From: Proteus alimentorum | GTDB lineage: Bacteria > Pseudomonadota > Gammaproteobacteria > Enterobacterales > Enterobacteriaceae | Assembly: GCF_002607735.1 (NCBI RefSeq) | Contig: NZ_NBVR01000031.1 | Coordinates: 62,001 to 126,000 of the forward strand | Direction: 5' to 3' | DNA length: 64,000 bases | Shown here: positions 40,459 through 49,050 of the stretch, one piece after another | How positions within the stretch are numbered: position 1 is the first letter of the stretch | How the letters are laid out: every line of letters begins with the position of its first letter | Position numbers and translations under genes: made by a program | The notes under the pieces: model-generated | Databases searched by the model: none | Told to the model about the DNA's origin: nothing | The model's input: the letters and a program-made list of their open reading frames with translations, nothing else

Positions 40459-41112
40459 TTATGATGATAATGTTGCTAATTTAGTCGCGAATCCCATAAA
40501 GAATAGCCCGATAACACCATTACCTAGTTTGGCAATGTTTTTACGTGAGCCAAAAAAACGAGCAAGGGCAACACCACCAAATATTAGAAAAGAGAGATAG
40601 ATAAAACTAAACGCTTCAAGCATGGAAGCGAGTATTAAATAAGATAATCCGGTATGTGCATAATTAAAATCGATAAACTGAACAAAAAATGAGATATAAA
40701 ATAAAATCGCTTTAGGATTGGTCATACTTAATGTAAGCGCTTTTCTAAAAACGTGTTTCTGTACAGTTGTTGTTTGTTCTGAATGTACCTTTTTGGAGAA
40801 AAAAGTTGCATGGATAATTTTTATTCCTAAATAGAGAAGATAAAAAGCACCTAAAAAACGAACAATAGTAAAGAGTAATGGAGACGCTTTGATTACAGAT
40901 GCAACACCAATAAAGGCGAGGAAAATTAAAATAGCGTCACCTAAAAACACACCAAATGCAGCACGATATCCGTCGCGAACACCGCCGGATGCGCTTGTTT
41001 TTAGTACATAGAGTGTATTGGGGCCAGGGACAAGAATAATAAAAAACATACCCGCAAGGTATGTCCAGATATTGAGTACACCAAATTGTTCAAGCCACAC
41101 GTTAACCCCCAA
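40459..41112 (-). CDS. leuE: Leucine efflux protein LeuE
   Basis: A 217-residue LysE/RhtB family exporter with about six spans. Diagnostic segments are LVPGPNTLYVLKTSASGGVRDGYRAAFGVFLGDA, NTGLSYLIL-like loops, and LTLSMTNPKAILFYISFFVQFID, close to E. coli LeuE, which exports leucine and related amino acids. Inner membrane. Start ATG 41112; the first few residues are not conserved. Confidence 0.88.
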   Translation of the reverse strand: MGVNVWLEQFGVLNIWTYLAGMFFIILVPGPNTLYVLKTSASGGVRDGYRAAFGVFLGDAILIFLAFIGVASVIKASPLLFTIVRFLGAFYLLYLGIKIIHATFFSKKVHSEQTTTVQKHVFRKALTLSMTNPKAILFYISFFVQFIDFNYAHTGLSYLILASMLEAFSFIYLSFLIFGGVALARFFGSRKNIAKLGNGVIGLFFMGFATKLATLSS

Positions 41113-41399
41113 TCCTACTTTCTCTGTATTACTTAATGAATTGCTATTATATAAAGAGAATCTGCATTATTTAAACGCCTATTTTCACTCATATCGAAGA
41201 TAAATGTTAGATGTTTACTGCTTTCTGTTCAAAACGGCATGCTATTACCACTTTAATGGATTACACCCCATGGTTAGTATTTAAAAAAGAAGCACTTTTC
41301 TTATTGTAAAGAGGGTAGATCTCTTAAGTTAACTAAACTATATTTATCTGTGTTTTTATACAGTTATTTATGTTGTTCGATTACGGTAAGGGAAATGTG

Positions 41400-41711
41400 A
41401 TGTTAAAAGTGATTGCTGAAGATTTTATTAAAACAGAAGCGATAGAAATTGTTTTACCTCTTTATCGTGAACTTGTTGAAGCAACTAAGAAAGAGCCTCT
41501 TTGTATTAGCTATAATTTATATGTTGATGAAAAAGATCCTGGTCACTTTGTCTTTGTTGAACAATGGCCTGATCATGCTGCGCTTGATGTGCATTGTGCT
41601 AGTGAACATTTTCAGCGATTAGTCCCTATGATTAATGCATATAAAAAAGCCGAGCCTAAATTTTTACTTATGGCAGATGCTTTTGATGAAAAACAAAAGC
41701 AATTAAACTAG
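41400..41711 (+). CDS. ABM-domain putative quinol monooxygenase
   Basis: A 103-residue antibiotic biosynthesis monooxygenase (ABM) domain protein of the YgiN type, a dimeric ferredoxin-like fold. Typical segments are ELVEATKKEPLCISYNLYVDEKDPGHFVFVEQWPDHAALDVHCASEHFQRL. I chose ATG 41400 (MLKVIAEDF), with AAGGGAA upstream; a farther in-frame start at 41370 lacks homology. Possible roles are quinol or aromatic oxidation without a cofactor. The substrate is unknown. Confidence 0.82.
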   Translation: MLKVIAEDFIKTEAIEIVLPLYRELVEATKKEPLCISYNLYVDEKDPGHFVFVEQWPDHAALDVHCASEHFQRLVPMINAYKKAEPKFLLMADAFDEKQKQLN

Positions 41712-41765
41712 CCTCATTTATAGTGAATAGACTAAATAATAAGAAATAAAACAAGAGAGCAGGTG

Positions 41766-42083
41766 ATGTTAGCGAAGTATATATCTCAAATTGTAAACCA
41801 AGAAGATAGTTATCAAGTATTAAGTACGCAGAAATTTTTAGATAACTTAACAGAAATAACTAGAGCAACTCATACTTGGTTATTTCCTGATGGCGTGATT
41901 TTGAAATGCACAGAAGAGATAGAAACAGAACACTATGATAATGACGCTCAATGTCCTGAACATTGGATAACTTGGGAAATTGTAGAGTCTAATAACAAAC
42001 CAATTTCTCCTTGTAGAAAAGAATTTTTTAATTTATGTCAGCAAAGTTTTTGGTTAAAAATGCAACTTGCTAATAATACATAA
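41766..42083 (+). CDS. Unknown 105-residue protein
   Basis: Not recognised. The ORF starts at ATG 41766 (or GTG 41763), just after GAGAGCAGG, 54 bases behind the ABM gene, so the two may be cotranscribed. The product is soluble and acidic in the middle (EEIETEHYDNDAQCPEHW), with paired Trp residues and four Cys (KCTEE, AQCPEH, SPCRKE, NLCQQ) that could bind metal. No signal peptide or span. Followed by an AT-rich gap without a clear terminator. Confidence 0.6.
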   Translation: MLAKYISQIVNQEDSYQVLSTQKFLDNLTEITRATHTWLFPDGVILKCTEEIETEHYDNDAQCPEHWITWEIVESNNKPISPCRKEFFNLCQQSFWLKMQLANNT

Positions 42084-42100
42084 AAGAAAAAGAGACTTTA

Positions 42101-42190
42101 TTGAACTAACCCCAGTTTATTGGATAGTTTAAATGAGTTAAGTAAAGGCTGAGTTTGGTATTGAGCTGGACTTAGCGCTTTAAATCTCAC
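42101..42190. mobile_element. Possible IS3-family end remnant
   Basis: TGAACTAACCCCAGTTTATT followed by GGATAG looks like the terminal repeat of IS3-family elements of the IS51 type (TGAACTGACCCC...). No transposase ORF remains and no matching far end was found, so at most a fragment survives. The right boundary is arbitrary. A similar core (TGAACTGACCCCAGTT) occurs at 51967. Confidence 0.3.
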
Positions 42191-42580
42191 TTAAATATTA
42201 ATTAATCTTCCATAGACCAAGATAAGTTAATTTGACTTAGTGGCTGTCTTTTATTTTTTTGATTAATAAAAATAGAACATTAATCGTAGTTTTAATCATA
42301 TTTACACTGCGATTGTAACTAATGGTAAATTAAAGTCACTTCTTTTTTATAATGTTATAATCTTAATATTCCCTTAATAATAGCGAGAAATAAGGTAAGT
42401 TTATTGTTGAGGCGAATGGTGTTTTAATTATAAGTTTAATCATAAGATTCTCTTTATAAAATATGATTGATAACGTATTATTTATAAATAAAATTTATTG
42501 AGTGTTACACTTAATTTAATAAGAGAACTAAATTCTAAGTTAGTTCCATTTGTCTATCATTTTTTATATAGAGAATAAAG
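42191..42580. other. Upstream region of the first tandem Ail-like gene
   Basis: About 390 very AT-rich bases. No ORF or RNA recognised. The ribosome site GAGAATAAAG directly precedes the next gene. Confidence 0.4.
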
Positions 42581-43117
42581 ATGAGCCGTAATTTGTTTTT
42601 TTCTGCATCACTGTTAGCGATTTCTACACTTTCTTTTAATGCACAAGCAGCATTAGATAATACTTTATCAGTAGGTTATGCTCAGAGTTCAATTAAAGTG
42701 AATGATGATAAAATCGATGATAATCCTAAAGGAATTAACTTTAAATATAACCATGAGTTTGATAATGATTGGGGTGTTATTGGATCACTGACGCACACAA
42801 AATTAACTTATAATTATTATAGTCGTTGGGGAAAAATCGGTTCAACTGAAATTGGTTATACTTCATTAACGGCTGGGCCTAGCTATCGTTTTAATGACTA
42901 TTTCAGTGCATATGGTTTAATTGGGTTTGGTCACGTTAGTCAAGATGATAAATATTATTATGTTAATGAAGAATACAGTAAAACGTCTACGGCTTATGGA
43001 TTAGGTTTACAAATTAATCCAATCCCAAACGTAGCAATTGATGCTTCTTATGAATACTCAAAATTAGATAATGCAAAATTTGGCACTTGGGTATTAGGTG
43101 TGGGTTACCGTTTCTAA
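42581..43117 (+). CDS. Ail/OmpX-like outer membrane protein (tandem copy 1)
   Basis: A 178-residue protein with a signal peptide cleaved after about residue 23 (FNAQA|ALDNT) and an eight-stranded barrel ending GTWVLGVGYRF. The strand pattern (LSVGYAQSSIKV, NFKYNHEFDND, AGPSYRFNDYFSAYGLIGFG) is that of the Ail/Lom/OmpX family, whose members promote adhesion, complement resistance or membrane adaptation. The next gene is a paralogue with an almost identical last strand pair and 3' flank, so the two arose by tandem duplication. Followed by its own terminator. Confidence 0.85.
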   Translation: MSRNLFFSASLLAISTLSFNAQAALDNTLSVGYAQSSIKVNDDKIDDNPKGINFKYNHEFDNDWGVIGSLTHTKLTYNYYSRWGKIGSTEIGYTSLTAGPSYRFNDYFSAYGLIGFGHVSQDDKYYYVNEEYSKTSTAYGLGLQINPIPNVAIDASYEYSKLDNAKFGTWVLGVGYRF

Positions 43118-43142
43118 TTTTAAGCTAATAAATAATATTTTT

Positions 43143-43169
43143 AAAAGGCTACGTTAGGTAGCCTTTTTA
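43143..43169 (+). terminator. Terminator of tandem copy 1
   Basis: AAAAGGCTAC pairs perfectly with GTAGCCTTTT around the loop GTTAG. Confidence 0.88.
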
Positions 43170-43455
43170 GGCTTTATAAAATAGAAATATAAATAATATC
43201 AAAATTAATTATCCTATCTGAAATTTAATGCTTTTTATTTTCTTTATTTAAATAAATTCTTTTGTTATCAACATTTATTTAAAGTAATGTCTTTATTGTT
43301 TTTACATTTAAAATAAAATGTTCATCTGTGTTTTAATTTGATTTATTATTTTAAGTGAGATTTAATATTAAATAATATTGAATTAATTGCAATTAAAACC
43401 ATATTTTATTACTTAATTCTTTAATTTTAATTAAAAAACAATATCGAGACATTTA
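43170..43455. other. Spacer between the tandem Ail-like genes
   Basis: 286 bases of extreme AT-rich sequence with no recognised feature apart from presumed promoter elements for copy 2. It does not look like a copy of the upstream region of copy 1, so the duplication visible today covers the gene and its 3' end only. Confidence 0.4.
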
Positions 43456-43995
43456 ATGAAAAATAAATTATTTATTCCCATTACAGCCATTATATTATCA
43501 ATAATGGCATTTAATGCATCTGCCACATTGAAAAACACGTTGTCTATAGGCTATGCACAAAGCCAGATAAAAGTAGGTGGTGATAAGGTAGATGACGATC
43601 CTAAGGGGTTTAATATTAAGTATGATCGCAAGATAGATAATGGTTTTGGTATTATAGGTTCGTTTATTTATAATAATAAAAAATATGATTGCTATGATAT
43701 GAATGATGAAAATATAGGGCATAGTGATGTAACTTATTATCTATTTTCAGGTGGGCCAAGTTATCGTTTTAATGAATATATTAATGCGTATGGTTTAATC
43801 GGTACAAGTATTTTTAATGTTCAGTATAAAGATCCTTCTGAAGAACATCATGAAAATAAAGTATCTATAAGTTATGGGCTCGGTTTACAAATCAATCCAA
43901 TTCCAAACGTGGCAATTGATGCCTCTTATGAATACTCAAAATTAGATGATATTAAATTTGGTACTTGGGTATTAGGTGTGGGTTACCGTTTCTAA
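43456..43995 (+). CDS. Ail/OmpX-like outer membrane protein (tandem copy 2)
   Basis: A 179-residue paralogue of the preceding gene. Signal peptide to about residue 23 (FNASA|TLKNT), same barrel architecture, C-terminus GTWVLGVGYRF. The central extracellular loops diverge strongly (KKYDCYDMNDENIGHSD in place of LTYNYYSRWGKIGSTE), including one Cys, while the last 45 or so residues are nearly identical to copy 1. Variable loops on a constant barrel fit surface-exposed diversification. Confidence 0.85.
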   Translation: MKNKLFIPITAIILSIMAFNASATLKNTLSIGYAQSQIKVGGDKVDDDPKGFNIKYDRKIDNGFGIIGSFIYNNKKYDCYDMNDENIGHSDVTYYLFSGGPSYRFNEYINAYGLIGTSIFNVQYKDPSEEHHENKVSISYGLGLQINPIPNVAIDASYEYSKLDDIKFGTWVLGVGYRF

Positions 43996-44020
43996 TTTTA
44001 TACTAATAAATCATATTTTT

Positions 44021-44054
44021 AAAAGGTCACATCAATTTTTGAAGTGGCCTTTTT
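44021..44054 (+). terminator. Terminator of tandem copy 2
   Basis: AAAAGGTCAC pairs with GTGGCCTTTT (one G-T pair), followed by T. It is the diverged counterpart of the copy 1 terminator. Confidence 0.8.
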
Positions 44055-44200
44055 AATATAAATGTTAATAATTATCGTTATATTTGGGATATTAACTTAT
44101 CAGAGATTATTTAATATACACTAAATGTGTGTTTTTTATTCGTGTTGCTTGACTGTCGATAAAGGATCTTTAAGATGCCATGTTTTATGGAAAGAAAATT

Positions 44201-44656
44201 ATGTTAACTGTAATAAAAGCAAAACCTTCGCACTATGATGAGATGATAGCTGTTTGGGAGTCATCGGTTAGAGCTACGCATGCATTTCTATCTGAAGATA
44301 TCATTTTATCGCTTAAAAAAGATATTGTAGAACAGTATTTTCCTATGCTTAATACCTATGTTGCGATAGACAATAATAATGTTATTCACGGGATTTTAGG
44401 TACAGCAGAAAACAAGTTAGAAATGCTTTTTGTTGATGCGAATTCTAGGGGGCATGGCTGTGGTAAATTACTTACAACCTTTGCGATAAATACATTGCAT
44501 ATTGATGAGTTAGATGTAAACGAGCAAAATCCTCAAGCGATTGGCTTTTATCTTTATATTGGATTTGAACAAATAGGGCGTTCAGAATTAGATGGACAGG
44601 GTAATCCTTTTCCATTGTTACATTTAAGACTAAATAAAAATAAGTATAAATACTAA
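44201..44656 (+). CDS. yjaB: YjaB-like GNAT N-acetyltransferase
   Basis: A 151-residue GCN5-related acetyltransferase. The acetyl-CoA loop lies in LEMLFVDANSRGHGCGKLL, and the C-terminal NEQNPQAIGFYLYIGFEQIGRSELDGQGNPFPLLHL matches E. coli YjaB closely. The substrate is not established. Start at ATG 44201 with GGAAAG upstream; an ATG at 44180 adds seven unconserved residues. In E. coli yjaB lies elsewhere, so the location is specific to this lineage. Confidence 0.82.
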   Translation: MLTVIKAKPSHYDEMIAVWESSVRATHAFLSEDIILSLKKDIVEQYFPMLNTYVAIDNNNVIHGILGTAENKLEMLFVDANSRGHGCGKLLTTFAINTLHIDELDVNEQNPQAIGFYLYIGFEQIGRSELDGQGNPFPLLHLRLNKNKYKY

Positions 44657-44680
44657 ATAAAGAAATATTAAGGATACAAA

Positions 44681-44782
44681 ATGGTGGGAAGTAAAAAACC
44701 TCTCTATTTATCTTATGTAAATAATAATTATCCACTCAAATTTGATTTATATCGTGATAATTTCCCTGCTTTAATGAAATAA
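44681..44782 (+). CDS. Possible 33-residue small protein
   Basis: A short ORF beginning MVGSKKPLYLSYV with AAGGATAC just upstream, 24 bases after the acetyltransferase gene and before the lipoprotein gene. Soluble, rich in Tyr and Asn. No homologue recognised, and no other evidence of expression. Confidence 0.3.
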   Translation: MVGSKKPLYLSYVNNNYPLKFDLYRDNFPALMK

Positions 44783-44825
44783 TTTTTTCATAATTAAATA
44801 AATCTAACCAAATAGTGGAATAGTT

Positions 44826-45107
44826 ATGAAAAAAACCTTAATTGTTATTTTATCTTTATTTTTACTACCCGCTTGCTCTGAATCACAAGAAAATAAAGTT
44901 ATTGAATATTGTATGGATACATTAAATGTCTATAGTCATGTGAGCAAAGATCAATGTTTGTGTTTTTATAATGAAGCAAGTGATAAATTTTCTTCAACTG
45001 AAATAGATAGAATGGTCAAATCACCACCAATAAAACAAGGCAGTACACTCACAAGAGAGGGGACAATGTTTTTAACTATTGCTCATTCATCTAAATGCTT
45101 TGAGTAG
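44826..45107 (+). CDS. Unknown small lipoprotein
   Basis: A 93-residue predicted lipoprotein. The signal peptide MKKTLIVILSLFLLPAC has the lipobox LPAC (Cys17). The mature part has four further Cys (IEYCMD, DQCLCFY, SKCFE), probably paired in disulfides in the periplasm. Family not recognised. Ribosome site is poor (AGTGGAATAG). It belongs to the AT-rich accessory stretch together with the neighbouring small genes. Confidence 0.65.
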   Translation: MKKTLIVILSLFLLPACSESQENKVIEYCMDTLNVYSHVSKDQCLCFYNEASDKFSSTEIDRMVKSPPIKQGSTLTREGTMFLTIAHSSKCFE

Positions 45108-45159
45108 CTGATATTACGCGTAATAAGTGGCTTTCACTCATTTTATTTCTTTTTGAAAT

Positions 45160-45191
45160 AAAAAATCACCTGCTAAAATATAAGCAGGTGA
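45160..45191 (-). terminator. Terminator after yciU
   Basis: On the minus strand TCACCTGCT, loop, AGCAGGTGA is followed by TTTTTTA, 13 bases beyond the yciU stop. Confidence 0.85.
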
Positions 45192-45203
45192 GGATAAAAG
45201 TGA

Positions 45204-45527
45204 TTATGATTTCCAAATAATATGGAACATAGGCTGTAATGGATCGCGACTAATTAGGACTCGACCAAAAATATCATCAATATCGGAATCATCGTCTGGA
45301 GCAAGGCCAATAATGACTTCGCTAAAACGGGCTGATGTGACAGGCTGGCCAACAATGAATTGCCAATCATTACCTAATGCAACCACTTCAGCAGCACCTC
45401 TTTCTTCAAATTGTAGGTTAAACAATAATTGGTCTGCAACATCTAAATTATCAGCTGCTTGGGCTAAAAATAGATCATAAGCTTGTTCTAAAGCATCGTC
45501 TTCACTGATTAAAGTTGGTTCATTCAT
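45204..45527 (-). CDS. yciU: DUF440 dsDNA-mimic family protein YciU
   Basis: A 107-residue strongly acidic protein of the YciU/HI1450 family, whose surface imitates double-stranded DNA. Acidic segments include SEDDALEQAYDLFLAQAADNLD and APDDDSDIDDIFGRVLIS. Possible partners are DNA-binding proteins such as HU. Placed next to clsA, as in E. coli. Start ATG 45527. Confidence 0.92.
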   Translation of the reverse strand: MNEPTLISEDDALEQAYDLFLAQAADNLDVADQLLFNLQFEERGAAEVVALGNDWQFIVGQPVTSARFSEVIIGLAPDDDSDIDDIFGRVLISRDPLQPMFHIIWKS

Positions 45528-45642
45528 GGTAATGCCTGTTTATTGTTCCAATAATTATCGCGCTATTTGTATCGCATTTTTACTAATTTAGCACAGTTAT
45601 TTGTTGCCTGTTCTTAGTAGTCTATTGATTATAACATTTCTG

Positions 45643-47103
45643 TTATAACAGAGGACTAAAGAAATAGCAGATACGCTCTAATACCCGATTTAAGAATGGT
45701 CGTTTTTCCCATTCATCCATGGTTAACTCTGTTGATCGGGCAATGTAATCATATTGAACAATACTTAAATCACTTCCAAAACCTTCATCATCAATGACAA
45801 CGGTAATTTCAAAGTTTAACCATAAGCTACGCATATCAAGGTTAACTGAACCTACCATACTGAGTTGTCCATCAACCATCACGCTTTTGGTATGTAATAA
45901 ACCGTCTTCAAATTGGAATATTTTTACACCTGATTCGAGCATTTCTGTAAAGAATGAACGGCTTGCCCAACGTACAAGAAAAGAGTCATTACTGCGAGGA
46001 ACAATAATACTCACATTCACACCGCGCATTGCAGCGGTTGAGATTGCATGAGCAAGATCATCGCTAGGTACAAAATAAGGTGTTGTCAGTACCAATTCTT
46101 TTCTTGCAGAGTAAATGGCTGTAATAAGTGATTGCTGAATTAGCTCATCAGGAAATCCAGGGCCTGAAGCGATGACTTGTGTTGTATGGCCGCTTTCTTG
46201 CTCACAAGGCATAATATTATCATCAGGAGGAGGGGGTAAATGGCGCTCACCCGTTTCCATTTCCCAGTCAAAGGCATAAATCATACCTAATGTTGTAGAA
46301 ACAGGGCCTTCCATTCTTACCATAATATCAATCCATTGACCCACACCGGAATCTTGCTTGAAATAGCGAGGATCAACCATATTCATACTTCCTGTGTAGG
46401 AAATATAATTATCGATCAATACGATTTTTCGATGTTGACGCAAATCCATGCGGCGTAAGAAGAAACGGAATAAATTAACATGCAGTGATTCAACAAATTC
46501 AATGCCCGCTGCTCTCATTGCATTTGGGCCATTAGTACGGAAGAAATTCCAACTCCCTGCTGAGTCAACCATGACTCGGCATTTTACACCACGCTTGGCG
46601 GCTCTGATTAAGGCATCGGTGACTTCATCGACTAAACCACCTGATTGCCAAATATAGAAGACCATTTCAATGTTATCACGAGCATTATTAATATCGCGTG
46701 TAATTGAATTTAGTGAGTCTTCACAGGTGGTTAAAAGCTCAATTTTGTTACCTTTAACACCTTTAATACCTTGGCGTTTAGCTGTTAATTGGAAAAGAGG
46801 GGTCGCAACATCGCTCGTACTGGTAGCAAAGATATGCTTACATTTCCTCAGTTCTTCAAGCCACGCAACAACAGAAGGCCACATCTGTTTAGCATGTTCA
46901 ACACGTCGTTTTCCTAGGTGTAATTCACCAAAAGCAAAATACGCAATAACCCCGACTAATGGCAGAATATAGATGATCAATAACCATGTCATTGTAGATG
47001 TAACAGGTCGTCGGTGCATTAGGACACGAAATGTGACCCCTGCAATTAATAGCCAATAGAAGAAAAAGGTTAGCCAACTTAATACAGTATAAAATGTTGT
47101 CAT
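45643..47103 (-). CDS. clsA: Cardiolipin synthase A
   Basis: A 486-residue phospholipase D superfamily enzyme condensing two phosphatidylglycerol molecules into cardiolipin at the inner membrane. Two N-terminal spans (about residues 4-25 and 37-58) precede two HKD motifs, HRKIVLIDN and [10 protein letters not shown] chose ATG 47103 ([10 protein letters not shown]), because it gives exactly the E. coli length. An in-frame start at 47154 adds 17 unconserved residues. The ribosome site is weak at either start. Confidence 0.96.
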   Translation of the reverse strand: MTTFYTVLSWLTFFFYWLLIAGVTFRVLMHRRPVTSTMTWLLIIYILPLVGVIAYFAFGELHLGKRRVEHAKQMWPSVVAWLEELRKCKHIFATSTSDVATPLFQLTAKRQGIKGVKGNKIELLTTCEDSLNSITRDINNARDNIEMVFYIWQSGGLVDEVTDALIRAAKRGVKCRVMVDSAGSWNFFRTNGPNAMRAAGIEFVESLHVNLFRFFLRRMDLRQHRKIVLIDNYISYTGSMNMVDPRYFKQDSGVGQWIDIMVRMEGPVSTTLGMIYAFDWEMETGERHLPPPPDDNIMPCEQESGHTTQVIASGPGFPDELIQQSLITAIYSARKELVLTTPYFVPSDDLAHAISTAAMRGVNVSIIVPRSNDSFLVRWASRSFFTEMLESGVKIFQFEDGLLHTKSVMVDGQLSMVGSVNLDMRSLWLNFEITVVIDDEGFGSDLSIVQYDYIARSTELTMDEWEKRPFLNRVLERICYFFSPLL

Positions 47104-47408
47104 AGTAGAGCTATTTTCCGTTGAAAATGAATCGCATGGATAAGCTAAAGACAAATTACTAAAAATAGTTCATTATTTTTGTTATTTGCCGAATGTTGTT
47201 ATTAAATCAGGATTATTATCTCTGTCAAATCTCTTTCTTAAGAGATAAGCATCAAATAAGCAATAAGATACAACTCTTTATTCATTTTTTCTTTGTGAGA
47301 AATGCTCAAATAATGGATGAAAATCAAGCAAATCATAAATCACCCCTTGGATCACAAAATGAACGTCTTATAATAGTCCACTTATTCGAAAAAATAGGTG
47401 CTGATAGC

Positions 47409-47591
47409 ATGAGACACAGTAGGACTGAAGTAGCTCGTTGGCGGATGATGAGACAAGCTATACGTAAACGACGTCGATGGTTAGAAGGGCAATCTCGTCG
47501 TAATTTCCGAATTTATAAGCTGCGCAAACTTGATACTTCTAGAAAACATAGAGCACTTTTATTTGTACAACATATAGAATGGAACTCATAA
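47409..47591 (+). CDS. yciY: Small basic protein YciY
   Basis: A 60-residue, very basic protein (RHSRTEVARWRMMRQA, then KRRRWLEGQSRRNFRI) matching E. coli YciY, the small conserved protein encoded beside clsA. Function unknown. The frame is open for another 72 codons upstream (to 47193). I chose the ATG at 47409, where homology begins, although its ribosome site (ATAGGTG) is only fair and an in-frame ATG at 47313 also exists. Confidence 0.82.
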   Translation: MRHSRTEVARWRMMRQAIRKRRRWLEGQSRRNFRIYKLRKLDTSRKHRALLFVQHIEWNS

Positions 47592-47637
47592 TTTCACTTT
47601 TTAACAGTTAATATCAATCATTTTGCTAAACGTTATT

Positions 47638-47656
47638 GAATATGATTGCTATTTGC
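47638..47656 (+). promoter_or_regulatory. Candidate Fur box upstream of tonB
   Basis: GAATATGATTGCTATTTGC agrees with the Fur consensus at about 11 of 19 positions and lies 48 bases before the tonB ATG. It also resembles the E. coli tonB promoter region as I remember it. Iron control of tonB is established in E. coli. Confidence 0.6.
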
Positions 47657-47703
47657 ATTTAAACTAGGGGCATATTTTTTCTTTAGGTGAAATAAGATCA
47701 GTT

Positions 47704-48417
47704 ATGCGTTGGAAGCTTTGGGTACTCATATCACTTTGTCTACATGCCTCACTTGTTGCGGCTGCGATGTTATATGCCGTAGAAGATAAGCCAGTTACAC
47801 CTGAGCCTATCTCTATACAGATGTTGGCATTTGCAGCAGATGAGCCAGCAGGTGAACCAGAACCTGTGGTCGAAGAAGTCACGCCTCCAGAACCTGAACC
47901 GGTTGTTGAACCTGAACCCGAGCCAGAACCCATTCCTGATGTAAAACCTATTATCGAAAAACCAATAGAGAAAAAACCAGAACCAAAACCGAAACCTAAG
48001 CCAAAACCTGTGGACAAACCAAAACCGCCTGTTGAGCGACCACAACCTTTAGTTGTTAATAAAGGTAATGATCTCAAAAATCTTAATCCGACGGTAAAGC
48101 CAAGTGATAAAGGCGATGAAAAACCGGTTGCAGTGGCAAGCAATGGTGAAGGAAAAGTACCAAATGCAGTACGCCAAGGTTTACCAATATACCCACCACG
48201 GGCACAAGCTGTCGGTATTGAAGGATCAATTAAAGTTCGTTTTGATGTTGATGCTGAAGGGCGAGTAGACAATGTAGAAGTTATTTCTGCTGATCCAAAA
48301 AACGTGTTTGAACGTGAAGTGAAAAGAGCCATGCGCCAGTGGCGTTATGAAAAAATTCCTTATAAAGGAAAAGTGGTTGTTATTGAGTTCAAAATGACGG
48401 GAATATCAACAAGCTAA
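47704..48417 (+). CDS. tonB: TonB energy transducer
   Basis: A 237-residue protein that passes energy from the ExbBD proton channel to outer membrane siderophore and vitamin B12 receptors. N-terminal span (about 5-26) with the SxxxH-type motif SLCLHASL, a long periplasm-spanning EP/KP repeat region (about residues 52-118, first PEPEPEP and then PKPKPKP), and a C-terminal domain with YPPRAQAVGIEGSIKVRFDVD and MRQWRYEK. exbBD is not in this window. E. coli yciI and kch, normally between clsA and tonB, are missing. Confidence 0.96.
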   Translation: MRWKLWVLISLCLHASLVAAAMLYAVEDKPVTPEPISIQMLAFAADEPAGEPEPVVEEVTPPEPEPVVEPEPEPEPIPDVKPIIEKPIEKKPEPKPKPKPKPVDKPKPPVERPQPLVVNKGNDLKNLNPTVKPSDKGDEKPVAVASNGEGKVPNAVRQGLPIYPPRAQAVGIEGSIKVRFDVDAEGRVDNVEVISADPKNVFEREVKRAMRQWRYEKIPYKGKVVVIEFKMTGISTS

Positions 48418-48475
48418 TTTTGATAAAGTTCAATGGTTAAATAAAGTAATATCAGTTATTAGCTATCCAATAAAC

Positions 48476-48503
48476 AAAAGGCACTTTGATAAGTGCCTTT
48501 TTT
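48476..48503. terminator. Terminator between tonB and yciA (bidirectional)
   Basis: AAAAGGCACTT pairs perfectly with AAGTGCCTTTT around the loop TGAT, between convergent genes. Confidence 0.88.
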
Positions 48504-48564
48504 AGTATCCCGATTTTTAATATTTTCGCGCTATTCTTCGTAATCGAATTGTCGTAATGACGTT

Positions 48565-48996
48565 TTATTCCATTGTACTTGTTAGCGTGAAATGGGCTTT
48601 ACCTTCCGGTAAGCGACGAGCTGAATTATTCTCATCAACGGCAACATAGGTAAAGACAGCTTCTGTTGCACGATAGCGCTGGCCGACAGGTTCTGTGGCG
48701 ACTTTCTTAACCCAGACTTCAATATTAACAGTAATTGAAGAGTTACCTGTTTTTAAGCAACGCGCATAGCAACAAACGACATCGCCAACAGCAACAGGTT
48801 TAAGAAAGGTAATGCCTGTTACGCTTACAGTAACGACACGACCTAACGCAATTTCTTTTGCTAAAATTGCACCACCAATGTCCATTTGAGACATTAACCA
48901 GCCACCGAAAATATCACCATTGGCGTTAGTATCAGCAGGCATGGCAAGGGTGCGTAAAACGAGCTCACCATTAGGCAAAGATTGTTGTTCAGTCAT
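48565..48996 (-). CDS. yciA: Acyl-CoA thioesterase YciA
   Basis: A 143-residue hot-dog-fold thioesterase hydrolysing a broad range of acyl-CoA. The family segment LRTLAMPADTNANGDIFGGWLMSQMDIGGA (residues about 14-43) holds the catalytic Asp and is nearly unchanged from E. coli. Start at ATG 48996 (MTEQQSLPNGELVLR), since the 14-codon extension upstream is not conserved. The ribosome site is weak at either start. The C-terminus is about 10 residues longer than in E. coli. Confidence 0.94.
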   Translation of the reverse strand: MTEQQSLPNGELVLRTLAMPADTNANGDIFGGWLMSQMDIGGAILAKEIALGRVVTVSVTGITFLKPVAVGDVVCCYARCLKTGNSSITVNIEVWVKKVATEPVGQRYRATEAVFTYVAVDENNSARRLPEGKAHFTLTSTME

Positions 48997-49050
48997 GGGG
49001 AATAATGTATCTGTAAATAAAAATAATGTTGAAACCAAGGAGATATTTAC

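Noticed and set aside
47664-48332. 222-codon minus-strand frame rich in Gly and Ser
   Set aside because: It is the complement of the Pro/Glu/Lys repeat region of tonB. The low-complexity antisense frame follows from the repeat, and it lacks a start signal.
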